Shown here in pieces: positions 32,211 through 40,110 of a stretch of DNA of 52,991 bases. Position 1 is the stretch's first letter. Each line of letters begins with the position of its first letter. Origin of the DNA: Bog-756 sp036513075 (GTDB lineage: Bacteria > Actinomycetota > Acidimicrobiia > Acidimicrobiales > RAAP-2); contig DATBZS010000058.1 in assembly GCA_036513075.1 (NCBI GenBank), positions 1-52,991 on the forward strand, in the 5' to 3' direction. A program made the translations under genes and the position numbers. The notes beneath the pieces are model-generated. The model was not told the DNA's origin and did no database searches. It saw only the letters and a list, made by a program, of their open reading frames with translations.

Positions 32211-33449
32211 TCAGATGCGCTCGATGATGACGGCCGGGGCCATTCCGCCGGCTGCGCACATGGTGATGAGGCCGAACTGCTTGTCCTGGCGCTCGAGCTC
32301 GTCGAGGGCGGTGCCGATCAGCATCGATCCGGTGGCACCGATGGGGTGGCCGAGAGCCATGGCCCCACCGTTGACGTTCACCTTGTCCCGATCGAGGTCG
32401 AGGTCGCGGATGAACTTCTCGGGCACTACGGCGAACGCCTCGTTGACTTCGAAGAGGTCGATCTGGTCCAGGGACATGCCCGCTTTGGCCAGCACCTTCC
32501 TGGCCGCCGGCACCGGCGCGTTCAGCATGAGGGTCGGATCGTCGCCCATGTTGGCGGCGGCCACGATCCGGGCCCGGGGGGTGAGGCCGTGCGACCGGGC
32601 GTACTCGGGGCTCGTGATCAGCAGGGCAGCGGCCCCGTCGACCACGCCCGACGAGTTGCCGGCGTGGTGAACGTGCTCGATGGTCAGCTCCGGGTAGCGC
32701 TGGGCGACCATCTTGCGGAAGGTGAGTCCGTCCCCGTTGAGGGCGATGTCGGCGATCCCCTCGAACGACGGTGCCAACTGCGACAGCTTGTCGGCCGTCG
32801 TACCCGGACGCGGGTACTCCTCCTTGTCGAGCAGCAGGTTGCCGTCGGGGTCGTAGACGGGAATGAGGCTCTTGTCGAAGCGCCCTTCGGCGATGGCGGT
32901 GGCCGCCCGGGCTTGTGAGGACTCGGCCAACTCATCGAGCGCCCGGCGGGGGATCCCCTCGAGAGTGGCGATGGCGTCGGCGGCCACCCCCTGGTTGGGC
33001 TGAGGCCACAAGGCCCGCAAATGCTCGTTGCCCGAGTCGATGAAGAATCCGCCGCCCTCGACCTTGTTGGAGCCGTAGGAGGACATGAGCTCGGTGCCTC
33101 CGGCGATCATGCAGTCCTCGAAGCCGGACATGACCGAGGCGGCCGCCAGGTTCACCGCCGTGATTCCCGAGCCGCAGTAGCGGTCGAGGGTCACGCCGCT
33201 CGAGTGGATGTCGTAGCCGGCTTCGAGAGCGGCCATGCGTCCGAGGTCGCCGCCTTGGGTGCCGACCTGGCGGCTGGTGCCCCAGATGATGTCATCGACA
33301 TCGGACGTGGCCAGGTTGTTGCGGTCGGCCAGAGCCTTCAGCACGGCGGACCCGATGATCTGGGGGTGCTGGTCGGCCAGCGCGCCCTTGCCGACCTTGC
33401 CGATGCCCCGGGGGGTGCGGACGGCGTCGATGATCCAGGCTTCAGGCAT
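32211..33449 (-). CDS. acetyl-CoA acetyltransferase (thiolase)
   Basis: A 412-residue thiolase. The nucleophilic Cys92 lies in LDRYCGSG, the catalytic His368 in GGAMALGHPIGATGS, and the second Cys398 in ITMCAAGGMAP near the C-terminus. Such enzymes cleave 3-ketoacyl-CoA or condense acetyl-CoA. The FadA/FadA6-like pattern suggests a degradative role. I chose ATG 33449 because CCAAGGAG precedes it and MPEAWIIDAVRTPRG is the family N-terminus; the frame is open for 88 more codons without homology. It is convergent with the amidohydrolase operon, 24 bases apart, and may be part of the same catabolic function. Confidence 0.93.
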   Translation of the reverse strand: MPEAWIIDAVRTPRGIGKVGKGALADQHPQIIGSAVLKALADRNNLATSDVDDIIWGTSRQVGTQGGDLGRMAALEAGYDIHSSGVTLDRYCGSGITAVNLAAASVMSGFEDCMIAGGTELMSSYGSNKVEGGGFFIDSGNEHLRALWPQPNQGVAADAIATLEGIPRRALDELAESSQARAATAIAEGRFDKSLIPVYDPDGNLLLDKEEYPRPGTTADKLSQLAPSFEGIADIALNGDGLTFRKMVAQRYPELTIEHVHHAGNSSGVVDGAAALLITSPEYARSHGLTPRARIVAAANMGDDPTLMLNAPVPAARKVLAKAGMSLDQIDLFEVNEAFAVVPEKFIRDLDLDRDKVNVNGGAMALGHPIGATGSMLIGTALDELERQDKQFGLITMCAAGGMAPAVIIERI

Positions 33450-33590
33450 TCCGGTGCTCCTTGGTTGATCAGGGTGCAGCGGGGATGTGTCCCGCTCCGT
33501 CAGACGCCCTTGTCTAGCCGACGGACGCCATGCAGGGGCAACCGGTGGCCTCCGGTGAGCCGCTCGACGGCCACGTAGCCTGTCGGCGAC

Positions 33591-34337
33591 ATGGCAGGCG
33601 ACCATCACACACGCGCCCGACGGCAGCGGCTCTACCGGCGGTTCCTTCCGCTGGCGGCCGCCACGGTGGGACTGGCGGCCGTGATCGTCTGGGCCGCGAC
33701 CCCCAGTTCTCACCCCGAACCTCGGCCCGTGTCCGCGGCTGCGACGACGACCCCGGTATCGACAACCACGACGATCGTGGCACCCCCTGTCACCACCACC
33801 ACCGACGTCGGGTCCCTGCCCCAGACCACTACCCTCCCGAGCGGCGCATCACCGCATTTCCAGGCGGCCATGCAGGCCCTCTTCACATCGATCGTCGAGG
33901 GGACCCCGGCGACCGCATCCTCGGCGTTCTTCCCCCAGAGCGCATACGTGCAGGTCAAGTCCGTCAACGACGCGACTGTCGACTTCGGGCAGCGCCTGGT
34001 CGGTGAGTACGACCTCGACATCCTGGCTACCCACGCCGAGTTGGGCACCGGGGCGGCAGGGGCCACGCTCACCTCGGTCCAAGTGCCCGCGCAGTACGCA
34101 CACTGGGTGCCGCCCGGCGTGTGTGCGAACGAAGTGGGCTACTACGAGGTGGCAAATTCCCGCGTCGTCTACACCGAGGACGGGACGACCCGGTCGTTCG
34201 GGATCGCCTCCCTCATCTCCTGGCGGGGCGAGTGGTACGTCGTCCACCTGGGCGCGATTCTCCGCCCGGGCAGCGGAGGCGTCGTACTCGACCCCGAGGC
34301 GGGCGTCGGCTCGTCGGCGCCATCGTCAACGTGCTGA
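33591..34337 (+). CDS. secreted or membrane-anchored protein with Thr-rich linker
   Basis: A 248-residue protein: a basic N-terminus, one hydrophobic helix (about 19-36), a low-complexity Thr/Pro/Ser linker (about 50-85, rich in TTTT) and a folded C-terminal domain with a GEWYVVHLGAILRPG ending. This layout (anchor, Thr-rich stalk, globular domain) is typical of exported proteins in high-GC actinobacteria. I do not recognise the domain. It is transcribed away from the thiolase and converges with the MDMPI gene. Confidence 0.7.
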   Translation: MAGDHHTRARRQRLYRRFLPLAAATVGLAAVIVWAATPSSHPEPRPVSAAATTTPVSTTTTIVAPPVTTTTDVGSLPQTTTLPSGASPHFQAAMQALFTSIVEGTPATASSAFFPQSAYVQVKSVNDATVDFGQRLVGEYDLDILATHAELGTGAAGATLTSVQVPAQYAHWVPPGVCANEVGYYEVANSRVVYTEDGTTRSFGIASLISWRGEWYVVHLGAILRPGSGGVVLDPEAGVGSSAPSSTC

Positions 34338-34359
34338 CCGGAGCCGGGCCGGTTCCCGG

Positions 34360-34986
34360 TTAGAGCCGGGCGACCAGCACGTCGAGGCCCTCGCCCGACA
34401 GCTGATCGAGAAACGCCCGACGACCGCACAGCGTGGCGCAGAGAGCCAGCGCCGGTCCCCGCACCACCGCCTTGCCGGGTCCGCCCCGGAACTCGAGGTC
34501 GCTCGCCTCGAATGCCAGATCGTCGACCCGTCCCTTGGGTACGAACCCCTTGGCCTTGCCCCGGGCCAGGAACTCGAGCGACGTGGCCAGCGCCACTGGA
34601 TCGACGTCGACCGACCGGTCCAGCGGTTGCAGCATGTCGACGCCGTGGACGATCACGTCGGTGAGCGGCGCCTCGGGCCCAAATCCCGGCGGAGTGAACT
34701 TCGATCCGGCATTGTCCCGCAGCCCGGCCACACACGCGGCCTGGTCGAGGGAGTCGGCGAGTCGTCGGGCCAGCCGGTCGAATCCCCCGGCCAGGCTGCG
34801 GGCCTTCGCCACCTCGAAGAGGACCATCGGGATCGATGCCTCCCACGGGGCGTTGAGGTGGGCGGCCACCACATGCACCGACCACCCGGCGCACAGCGAG
34901 GGGGACTCCCAGGCGTCAGGAGACAGCGTCTCCAGGGCGTCAGCTAGGCGGACGCGCTCGGCGGCTATGAGAGGGAAGACATTCAC
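34360..34986 (-). CDS. MDMPI/TIGR03083-type (mycothiol-dependent maleylpyruvate isomerase-like) protein
   Basis: A 208-residue DinB-like four-helix protein of the maleylpyruvate isomerase family (TIGR03083-like). The metal-site pattern is recognisable: LCAGWSVHVVAAHLNAPWE (His at about 43) and DVIVHGVDMLQPL (His at about 114). Family members use mycothiol, which fits an actinobacterium. The real reaction is unknown. It starts at GTG, overlapping the end of the amidohydrolase by 4 bases, so the two are coupled in one operon. Confidence 0.85.
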   Translation of the reverse strand: MNVFPLIAAERVRLADALETLSPDAWESPSLCAGWSVHVVAAHLNAPWEASIPMVLFEVAKARSLAGGFDRLARRLADSLDQAACVAGLRDNAGSKFTPPGFGPEAPLTDVIVHGVDMLQPLDRSVDVDPVALATSLEFLARGKAKGFVPKGRVDDLAFEASDLEFRGGPGKAVVRGPALALCATLCGRRAFLDQLSGEGLDVLVARL

Positions 34987-36278
34987 GGTGACGTTCTAGC
35001 CCCTCTTGGGTGAGCGTTTCCGGAAATGTCGGCGAGTCTGTCGCTGACCGGTCGGCCGCCAAGGAGGACGGCGAGCAGCGCGGCCGGGTCGCGCAGGACG
35101 TTGATGTCGGCCACCGGGTCGCCGTCCACCACCAAGAGGTCGGCCAGCTTGCCGGCTTCGATGGTGCCGAGCTCGTCGCCCCGGCCGAGGACCTCGGCAC
35201 CGTTGCTGGTGGCCCACGTCAGGACATCGAGGGCGGGAATCCCCACCTCTTCGACGTAGTAGGCGAGCTCCTCGGCATAAGGGCCGTGGGGAAAATTGAT
35301 GGCACCGAAGTCGTCGCCGAGCACCAGCCGCACGCCGGCCCGGTTGGCTTCGGGCAGCACCTTGGCCATGGCGTCGATGTCGTGGCGCATGTCGTCGGTG
35401 AACCCGAGCGACCCCCCGCCCATCGAGGCGAGGAAGCGCGCCGGGAACAGCATCGAGGGGACGACCGGCGTGTCGGTCTCGAGGAGGCGTTCGATGCACT
35501 CGGTGTCCATACCGTCACCGTGGTCGACGATGTCGATCCCGAGATCGATGGCCATGAGCATGGCCTCCTTGTTGGCGATGTGGCCGCGCACCCGCGCGCC
35601 CCGCAGGTGGGCCGCCTCAATGGCCGCCGCCAGCTCGTCGCGGGTCACCTCGGTCTGTTCGCGGGGCCCGATCGTGCCGTGGCCGCCGGTGACGAAGATC
35701 TTGATCATCTCGGCGCCCTCTTTGATCTCGAGACGCACGGACCGGCGGAACTCGTCGGGACCGTCGCTCCGCCGGATGGCCCCGATGGCCCTGACGTCCC
35801 AGTGGCTCGGGTAGCTGCGGTCGCCGGCGTGGCCGGTCGTCGAGATGTCCCGGCTGCAGGGCACCAGGCGCGGGCCGACGACGAGGTGCCGGTCGATGGC
35901 GACCTTCATGGAGGCGTCGATGGCGAACGGGGCACCGGCGCTGACGGCACCGGTGAACCCGGCCCGGACCAGCGTCTCGAGGTTGCGGACGGCTCGCACC
36001 ACCTGCATGGCCATAGGCTCCTCGAGTCCGAACGGGGCGGTCACCGAACCGAGGTTGTGGTACGTGGCGTGGAAGTGGCAGTTGACCATGCCCGGCATGA
36101 CCGTTCGGCCGGCGAGTTCCACCACCCGGTCGTCCGGCCGGGGGTCACCGGGCATATCGTCGCCCACCGAGGCGATCCGGTCGCCGTCGACTACCACAGT
36201 CGCCCGGTCCAGCACGGAACCGTTGCCGACAACGACGCGGGCCCCCTCCAGGACGAGCCGGGGTGCCGTCGTCGCCAT
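34983..36278 (-). CDS. amidohydrolase (imidazolonepropionase-like metal-dependent hydrolase)
   Basis: A 431-residue amidohydrolase of the imidazolonepropionase/prolidase-like group. An N-terminal beta sandwich (LVLEGARVVVGNGSVLDRATVVVDGDRIASVG) leads to the metal motif HFH (His68/His70 in GMVNCHFHATYH). Further ligand regions are the lysine in EMIKIFVTGGHG, RGHIANKEA, VDHGDGMD and LVLGDDFGAINFPHG, followed by the C-terminal GTIEAGKLADLLVVDGDPVADI. It would hydrolyse a cyclic amide, lactone or similar ring. It is flanked within a few bases by the ABM monooxygenase and the MDMPI protein; the three form a small operon. Confidence 0.9.
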   Translation of the reverse strand: MATTAPRLVLEGARVVVGNGSVLDRATVVVDGDRIASVGDDMPGDPRPDDRVVELAGRTVMPGMVNCHFHATYHNLGSVTAPFGLEEPMAMQVVRAVRNLETLVRAGFTGAVSAGAPFAIDASMKVAIDRHLVVGPRLVPCSRDISTTGHAGDRSYPSHWDVRAIGAIRRSDGPDEFRRSVRLEIKEGAEMIKIFVTGGHGTIGPREQTEVTRDELAAAIEAAHLRGARVRGHIANKEAMLMAIDLGIDIVDHGDGMDTECIERLLETDTPVVPSMLFPARFLASMGGGSLGFTDDMRHDIDAMAKVLPEANRAGVRLVLGDDFGAINFPHGPYAEELAYYVEEVGIPALDVLTWATSNGAEVLGRGDELGTIEAGKLADLLVVDGDPVADINVLRDPAALLAVLLGGRPVSDRLADISGNAHPRGARTSP

Positions 36279-36282
36279 GAGG

Positions 36283-36588
36283 TCAGCTTTCCAGGACCGA
36301 GCGCCGCCCGGCGATGTCGAGGATGTGCGCGTCGAATCCCGTCACCTTCGACACGTGGTCGGCCATGAATGCCACCTCGTAGGGCTGGGCCTGGTGAGCC
36401 TCGAAGGCCTCGAAGTTCTCCCAACACTCGAAGAATCGGAAGCGGTTGGGCTGCTCCACGTCCTCCGCCCACCAGTAGTCGACGCAGCCCGGATCCTGGC
36501 GACTACGAATGCAGATCTCCTGGAGGGCGGCGAGGGTCGTCTCCCGCTGGTCCTCGGGGAACTCGAGGTAGCCGCTCATGGCGTGCAT
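36283..36588 (-). CDS. antibiotic biosynthesis monooxygenase (ABM) domain protein
   Basis: A 101-residue single-domain ferredoxin-like protein of the ABM superfamily: YLEFPEDQRETTLAALQEICIRSRQDPGCVDYWWAEDVEQPNRFRFFECWENFEAFEAHQAQP is the classic pattern (C/W-rich centre, E-W/F motif, then AHQ). Members are small cofactorless oxygenases or heme/quinone-binding proteins. The ATG at 36588 has AGGAG 9 bases upstream. It lies 4 bases upstream of the amidohydrolase gene in the same operon. Confidence 0.88.
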   Translation of the reverse strand: MHAMSGYLEFPEDQRETTLAALQEICIRSRQDPGCVDYWWAEDVEQPNRFRFFECWENFEAFEAHQAQPYEVAFMADHVSKVTGFDAHILDIAGRRSVLES

Positions 36589-36659
36589 CGGTGTGATCTC
36601 CTTGCGGTGGTGGTGACGGTGGTGCCCGCGATGCGGTGACGTCGGTTGTGTGGGCCCGG

Positions 36660-37118
36660 TCAGTTGGCGCCGTGGGACCCGGTCACCACGACGGGGCACG
36701 GGGCGGTGCGCACCACGTAGTCGGACACTGAGCCGAGTAGGGCCCGGGCGATCCCGCCCCGGCCCCGGGTGCCGAGCACGATGGCCCGGGCCCCGACCTC
36801 GGTGGCCAGCGCGTAGATGGCGACGGCCGGGTCGCCGCCCAGCACCTGCACCTCGATGTCGTCGAGCCCGAGACGGGCCTCGGCCTCGGCCAACACCTGG
36901 CGGGCCGTTTCGTGGGCCGAACCCACGGCGAGATCGAACTCCTTCTCGGACATCTCGGCCCCCGCGTGTCCGGTGCCCGACAGCACGTCGGGGTTCGGGG
37001 CATCGGCCACGGTCACCAATACATAGTGGTGGTCCCGTCCAAGCAGGTCGACGCCTGCGGCGAGTGCGTCGAGCGAGACATCGGACCCGTCGGCACAGAG
37101 GAGGATCGGAGCGGTCAT
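36660..37118 (-). CDS. universal stress protein (UspA family)
   Basis: A 152-residue single Usp domain. MTAPILLCADGSDVS begins the family fold (Asp10) and the ATP-binding motif GTRGRGGIARALLGS (116-130, G-x2-G-x9-G-S) is intact, so it is of the nucleotide-binding subclass. It is cytoplasmic. It sits between the DUF2252 gene and the ABM gene on the same strand; its usual role is in stress or dormancy physiology. Confidence 0.9.
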   Translation of the reverse strand: MTAPILLCADGSDVSLDALAAGVDLLGRDHHYVLVTVADAPNPDVLSGTGHAGAEMSEKEFDLAVGSAHETARQVLAEAEARLGLDDIEVQVLGGDPAVAIYALATEVGARAIVLGTRGRGGIARALLGSVSDYVVRTAPCPVVVTGSHGAN

Positions 37119-37201
37119 CGGACCACCGTAGCAACGGAGGCCACCATTCCGACGGGCCGTGCCACCGGTCGGAGCCGGGTCTCCGTTTTGGGCGCCGTGG
37201 C

Positions 37202-38347
37202 CTAGAGATCCGAGGCGACGGCGTCGACCAACTGGGCGTGGTCGCGGGCGTTCTGGCCGGCGTAGCGCCCGGCGAAGGCGACCATGGCCTCGGTGAACCC
37301 CTTGCCCGTACCCAGGTAGGCATCGATGGCGACCGGGTCACCGGTCTTGGCATGGGCCCGGGCCAGGCACTCGCCACAGGCCGTGGCGAACTCGGCCAGC
37401 CGGGGGGTGATCAGATCGATGGTGGGGATGATCTTCATGTCGCGGAACTGACGGACGTAGTAGTCGTGCCCGCGGAACGAGGACCACCCGACGAAGATGT
37501 CGGTGGCGCTCTGGACCAGGCGCTTTCCTGCCACCACCCGGGCACCGTGGTTGGCGTGGGCGCTCGGTCGGGTATGGGTCTCGTAGACCGAGGGGCCGGC
37601 CTGCTTGCACTGGAGGAAGAGGGGATCGCTACCGCTACGTCCTTCGAGCAGCACCAGGTAGACCCGCATGCCCACGCTGCCCACGCCCACGACCTGGCGG
37701 ACCACGTCGGCCGCGGTAAAGCGGTCGAAGAGTTGGCGGCGGTCTTCCTGCAGGGTCGTCCGGTAGCCGGCCAGGAGCTCGTCGACCAGCTCGAGCTGCT
37801 CGTCGTCGGCGACGGTGGTCCGGATTGGCGGTTCCTCGGTGATCCGCGGGCGTCCGTAGGCTTCCTCGGTCAGCCGGGAGTACGCGCCTTCATGAGTGCG
37901 GTGGCGCTTCTTCCTGTCGATGTAGACCGACACCTTCCCGCGGTCGGCCGGCTCGAAATAGCCGAGCAGGCTGTCGACGTGCATGCCGTCGTACCAGATG
38001 TCGAGCTCGGTGTTCCGGGCGTAGCGCCGCATCCTGTCCCGATAGGCCACCACGGTGGCTTCGACGGCGTGGCGGGCACGTCCGGGCCGGATCCGGCTCT
38101 CCTGACCGGCCACCACGAGGCTGGCGGCCAGGCGCTGCACGTCCCATTCGAACGGCCCGGGCAGTGTTTCGTCGAAGTCGCGGAGGTCGAACGCCAGGTT
38201 GCGTTCAGGGGTAGCCCATAGGCCGAAGTTGAGGACGTGAGCATCACCGCACAGCTGCACGTCGATCCCGCTGTGGGGACGGGATCCGAGGTCGGCGGCC
38301 ATCACTGCGGCCGCCCCGCGGTAGTAGTTCCAAGGGGACACGGCCAT
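37202..38347 (-). CDS. DUF2252 protein, real N-terminus longer
   Basis: A DUF2252 protein (kinase-like fold predicted; function unknown). Conserved motifs are NYYRGAAAVMAADL, VQLCGDAHVLNFGLWATPERNLAFDLRDFDETLPGPFEWDVQRLAAS, RQVVGVGSVGMRVYLVLLEG and the Q-C-K-Q motif in LFLQCKQAG. The only canonical start, ATG 38347, cuts into the domain. The same frame continues upstream with family-like sequence (LATILAQNTLREAALIPLRSERM) back to a stop near 38564. No ATG, GTG or TTG lies in that stretch; a CTG at 38521 is the best candidate start. I give the canonical-start coordinates, but the functional protein is likely about 58 residues longer. Confidence 0.82.
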   Translation of the reverse strand: MAVSPWNYYRGAAAVMAADLGSRPHSGIDVQLCGDAHVLNFGLWATPERNLAFDLRDFDETLPGPFEWDVQRLAASLVVAGQESRIRPGRARHAVEATVVAYRDRMRRYARNTELDIWYDGMHVDSLLGYFEPADRGKVSVYIDRKKRHRTHEGAYSRLTEEAYGRPRITEEPPIRTTVADDEQLELVDELLAGYRTTLQEDRRQLFDRFTAADVVRQVVGVGSVGMRVYLVLLEGRSGSDPLFLQCKQAGPSVYETHTRPSAHANHGARVVAGKRLVQSATDIFVGWSSFRGHDYYVRQFRDMKIIPTIDLITPRLAEFATACGECLARAHAKTGDPVAIDAYLGTGKGFTEAMVAFAGRYAGQNARDHAQLVDAVASDL

Positions 38348-38988
38348 CCGCTCGGATCGGAGGGGAATGAGTGCCGCTTCGCGCAGTGTGTTCTGGGCCA
38401 GGATCGTGGCCAGGGCGTCGTGACCGCGCTCGGTCTGCGACCACCGACCGTGTCCCCGACGGGGCGCCCGACTACGGGCGACCTTCCCGCCGCCACGCCG
38501 CTCGGCGGCGGTGGCGGTCAGGTCGTGGCGGGGGAGCGGAGGCGTAGATGCGATGCGGCGATCCTACGACCGCGCCGGCGTAGAACCATCGGGCACTGCG
38601 GAGGGGAGTGGGTTCACGGGTCCCGAAGAGCTTGAATCCCGTGCTAGTGCCGACATTGCGGAAAGCGCGACTTCGCGCTCTGGCGCTTTGGTCGCTTTGG
38701 TCGCTTTGGCCAGAACGCAACTGACTTGGATCGGCATCGTCGACGATCCCTACGCCCAGACGATGCTGCCGGGGAGCCGGGCCGTCGCGACATCCCTTCC
38801 GCGGATGCCTGGTCTCGGACGGCTCGGCAAAGAATCACCTTCTTCGAGATCGACCCTCCGACATCCGAGTCCGACAAGTGTTCACATTACCCCGAAGACG
38901 GTCCGGCCCACGTTGCCGCCTTGGAGGCACCCGTTCGGGCCGAGCTCCCGAGGATGCCGACGTGGCCTCGGGTAAGGTTCGCACTGCC
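38348..38988. other. spacer with DUF2252 5' extension, small repeats and no clear gene
   Basis: The first ~175 bases (to 38521) probably encode the N-terminus of the DUF2252 protein on the minus strand. The rest lacks a credible gene. It contains an inverted repeat AGCGCGA-CT-TCGCGCT (38664-38679) and a short tandem repeat just after it. The region looks like decayed DNA between the minus-strand metabolic run and the polysaccharide genes. Confidence 0.4.
38684..38710. repeat. three tandem copies of a 9-base unit
   Basis: CGCTTTGGT, CGCTTTGGT and CGCTTTGGC follow each other without gaps. The repeat is non-coding as far as can be seen and adjoins an inverted repeat. Confidence 0.8.
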
Positions 38989-39231
38989 ATGGTCAAAGAG
39001 CCGAAGTCGGCGTTGGCCGAAGCCATCCGTGAGCTGCGGACCAGCGTGCGGGTCATCCTCGACGAAGCCTCGAGCCCGATGATCCTTGTCACGAGCCCCG
39101 AGCCGGGGGACGGCAGGACGTTTCTCTCCGCCAACCTCGCGGCGGCTTTGGCGACGAGCGGCGGCATACGCTCCAGGGCACTCCTCCCGCCGCCGGGGCT
39201 GCCGCGGTCCGCCCATCCACGGGACACCTGA
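38989..39231 (+). pseudogene. truncated BY-kinase/CpsD-like P-loop protein
   Basis: The 80-residue reading frame begins like the cytoplasmic domain of a bacterial tyrosine (BY) kinase or CpsD/CapB exopolysaccharide regulator: EAIRELRTSVRVIL, then MILVTSPEPGDGRTFLSANLAAALATSGG, with a Walker-A-like GDGRT in place of GEGK(S/T). It ends where the usual RVLLVDxDLRxP (Walker A') should follow; the last 24 residues are unrelated. Neither other frame continues the homology, so this is a truncation, not a simple frameshift. Its stop overlaps the glycosyltransferase ATG (TGATG), so it may now serve as a translated leader. Confidence 0.6.
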
Positions 39232-40106
39232 TGTCAGCAACCGTCGACGTGGTGGTGGTGGCGTACGGGGCAGCCGACCTCCTCGAGGAGTGCCTGGCCG
39301 GGCTCGCCGGCACCTTGCCCGTCCTGATCGTGGACAACTCCTCGGACCCGGCCGTGGAAGCGATCGCCCGCCGACGAGAGGCGACCTACGTCGATCCGGG
39401 GCGAAACCTCGGCTTCGCCGGTGGGGTGAACCTCGGCCTGTCGCGCAGGCCGGACCAAGGTGCCGACGTGCTCCTGTTGAACCCGGACGCGACGATCACC
39501 TCCCAAGGGGTGATGACGCTGCACCGGTTCCTCCACTCCCGGCCGGACCTGGCCTGCGTGGCACCGGTCCAGGTGGACCCCGTCGACGGCGAGTCGGCCC
39601 GCGTCGCGTGGCCCTTCCCGTCACCTCTCGGTGCCTGGGTAGAGGCGATCGGACTGGGCACCCTGCGCCGCCGTCCGGACTTCATGATCGGCTCTGTGCT
39701 GTTGCTCCGCGCCGAGGCGCTGGCCGACGTCGGGCCGTTCGACGAGCAGTTCTTCCTCTACGCCGAGGAGATCGACTGGGAGCGGCGCGCCCACGACCGC
39801 GGGTGGCAGGCCGCCCTCGTCCCCACGGTGGTCGCCACCCATGTCGGAGCCGGTACCGGAGGGGACGCCTACGCGCGCGAGGTCCACTTCCAAGCCTCCC
39901 ACGAACGGTACGTTCGGAAGCACTTCGGCACCACCGGATGGCGGCGCTACCGCACGGCCACGATCGCCGGGGCGCTCGCTCGTGCCCTCGTCCTGCCCGG
40001 TGAGCGGAGCCGCAAGGCGGCAGCACGGTTCCACCTGTACCGGAAAGGGCCGTGCCGCGTCGAGGCCAGTTTGGGCGACGGTGCGAACGGGAGTCGGCCG
40101 ACGTGA
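39231..40106 (+). CDS. GT2 glycosyltransferase (rhamnosyltransferase-like)
   Basis: A 291-residue GT-A fold, family 2 glycosyltransferase. The nucleotide-sugar region is VVVVAYGAADLLEECLAGL and VLIVDNSSD (32-39), the metal-binding region LLLNPDATI (NPD 84-86), and the acceptor/catalytic region VGPFDEQFFLYAEEIDWERRAHDRGW, as in WbbL-like rhamnosyltransferases. It acts on the cytoplasmic membrane face in polysaccharide or cell-wall linker synthesis. Its ATG overlaps the stop of the BY-kinase remnant, and it converges with the two GT4 genes with only 4 bases between stops. Confidence 0.9.
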   Translation: MSATVDVVVVAYGAADLLEECLAGLAGTLPVLIVDNSSDPAVEAIARRREATYVDPGRNLGFAGGVNLGLSRRPDQGADVLLLNPDATITSQGVMTLHRFLHSRPDLACVAPVQVDPVDGESARVAWPFPSPLGAWVEAIGLGTLRRRPDFMIGSVLLLRAEALADVGPFDEQFFLYAEEIDWERRAHDRGWQAALVPTVVATHVGAGTGGDAYAREVHFQASHERYVRKHFGTTGWRRYRTATIAGALARALVLPGERSRKAAARFHLYRKGPCRVEASLGDGANGSRPT

Positions 40107-40110
40107 CCCA

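Noticed and set aside
38590..38660. tRNA-like stretch (GTTCACGGGTCCC...GAATCCCG)
   Set aside because: No acceptor-stem pairing or anticodon arm could be fitted around it.
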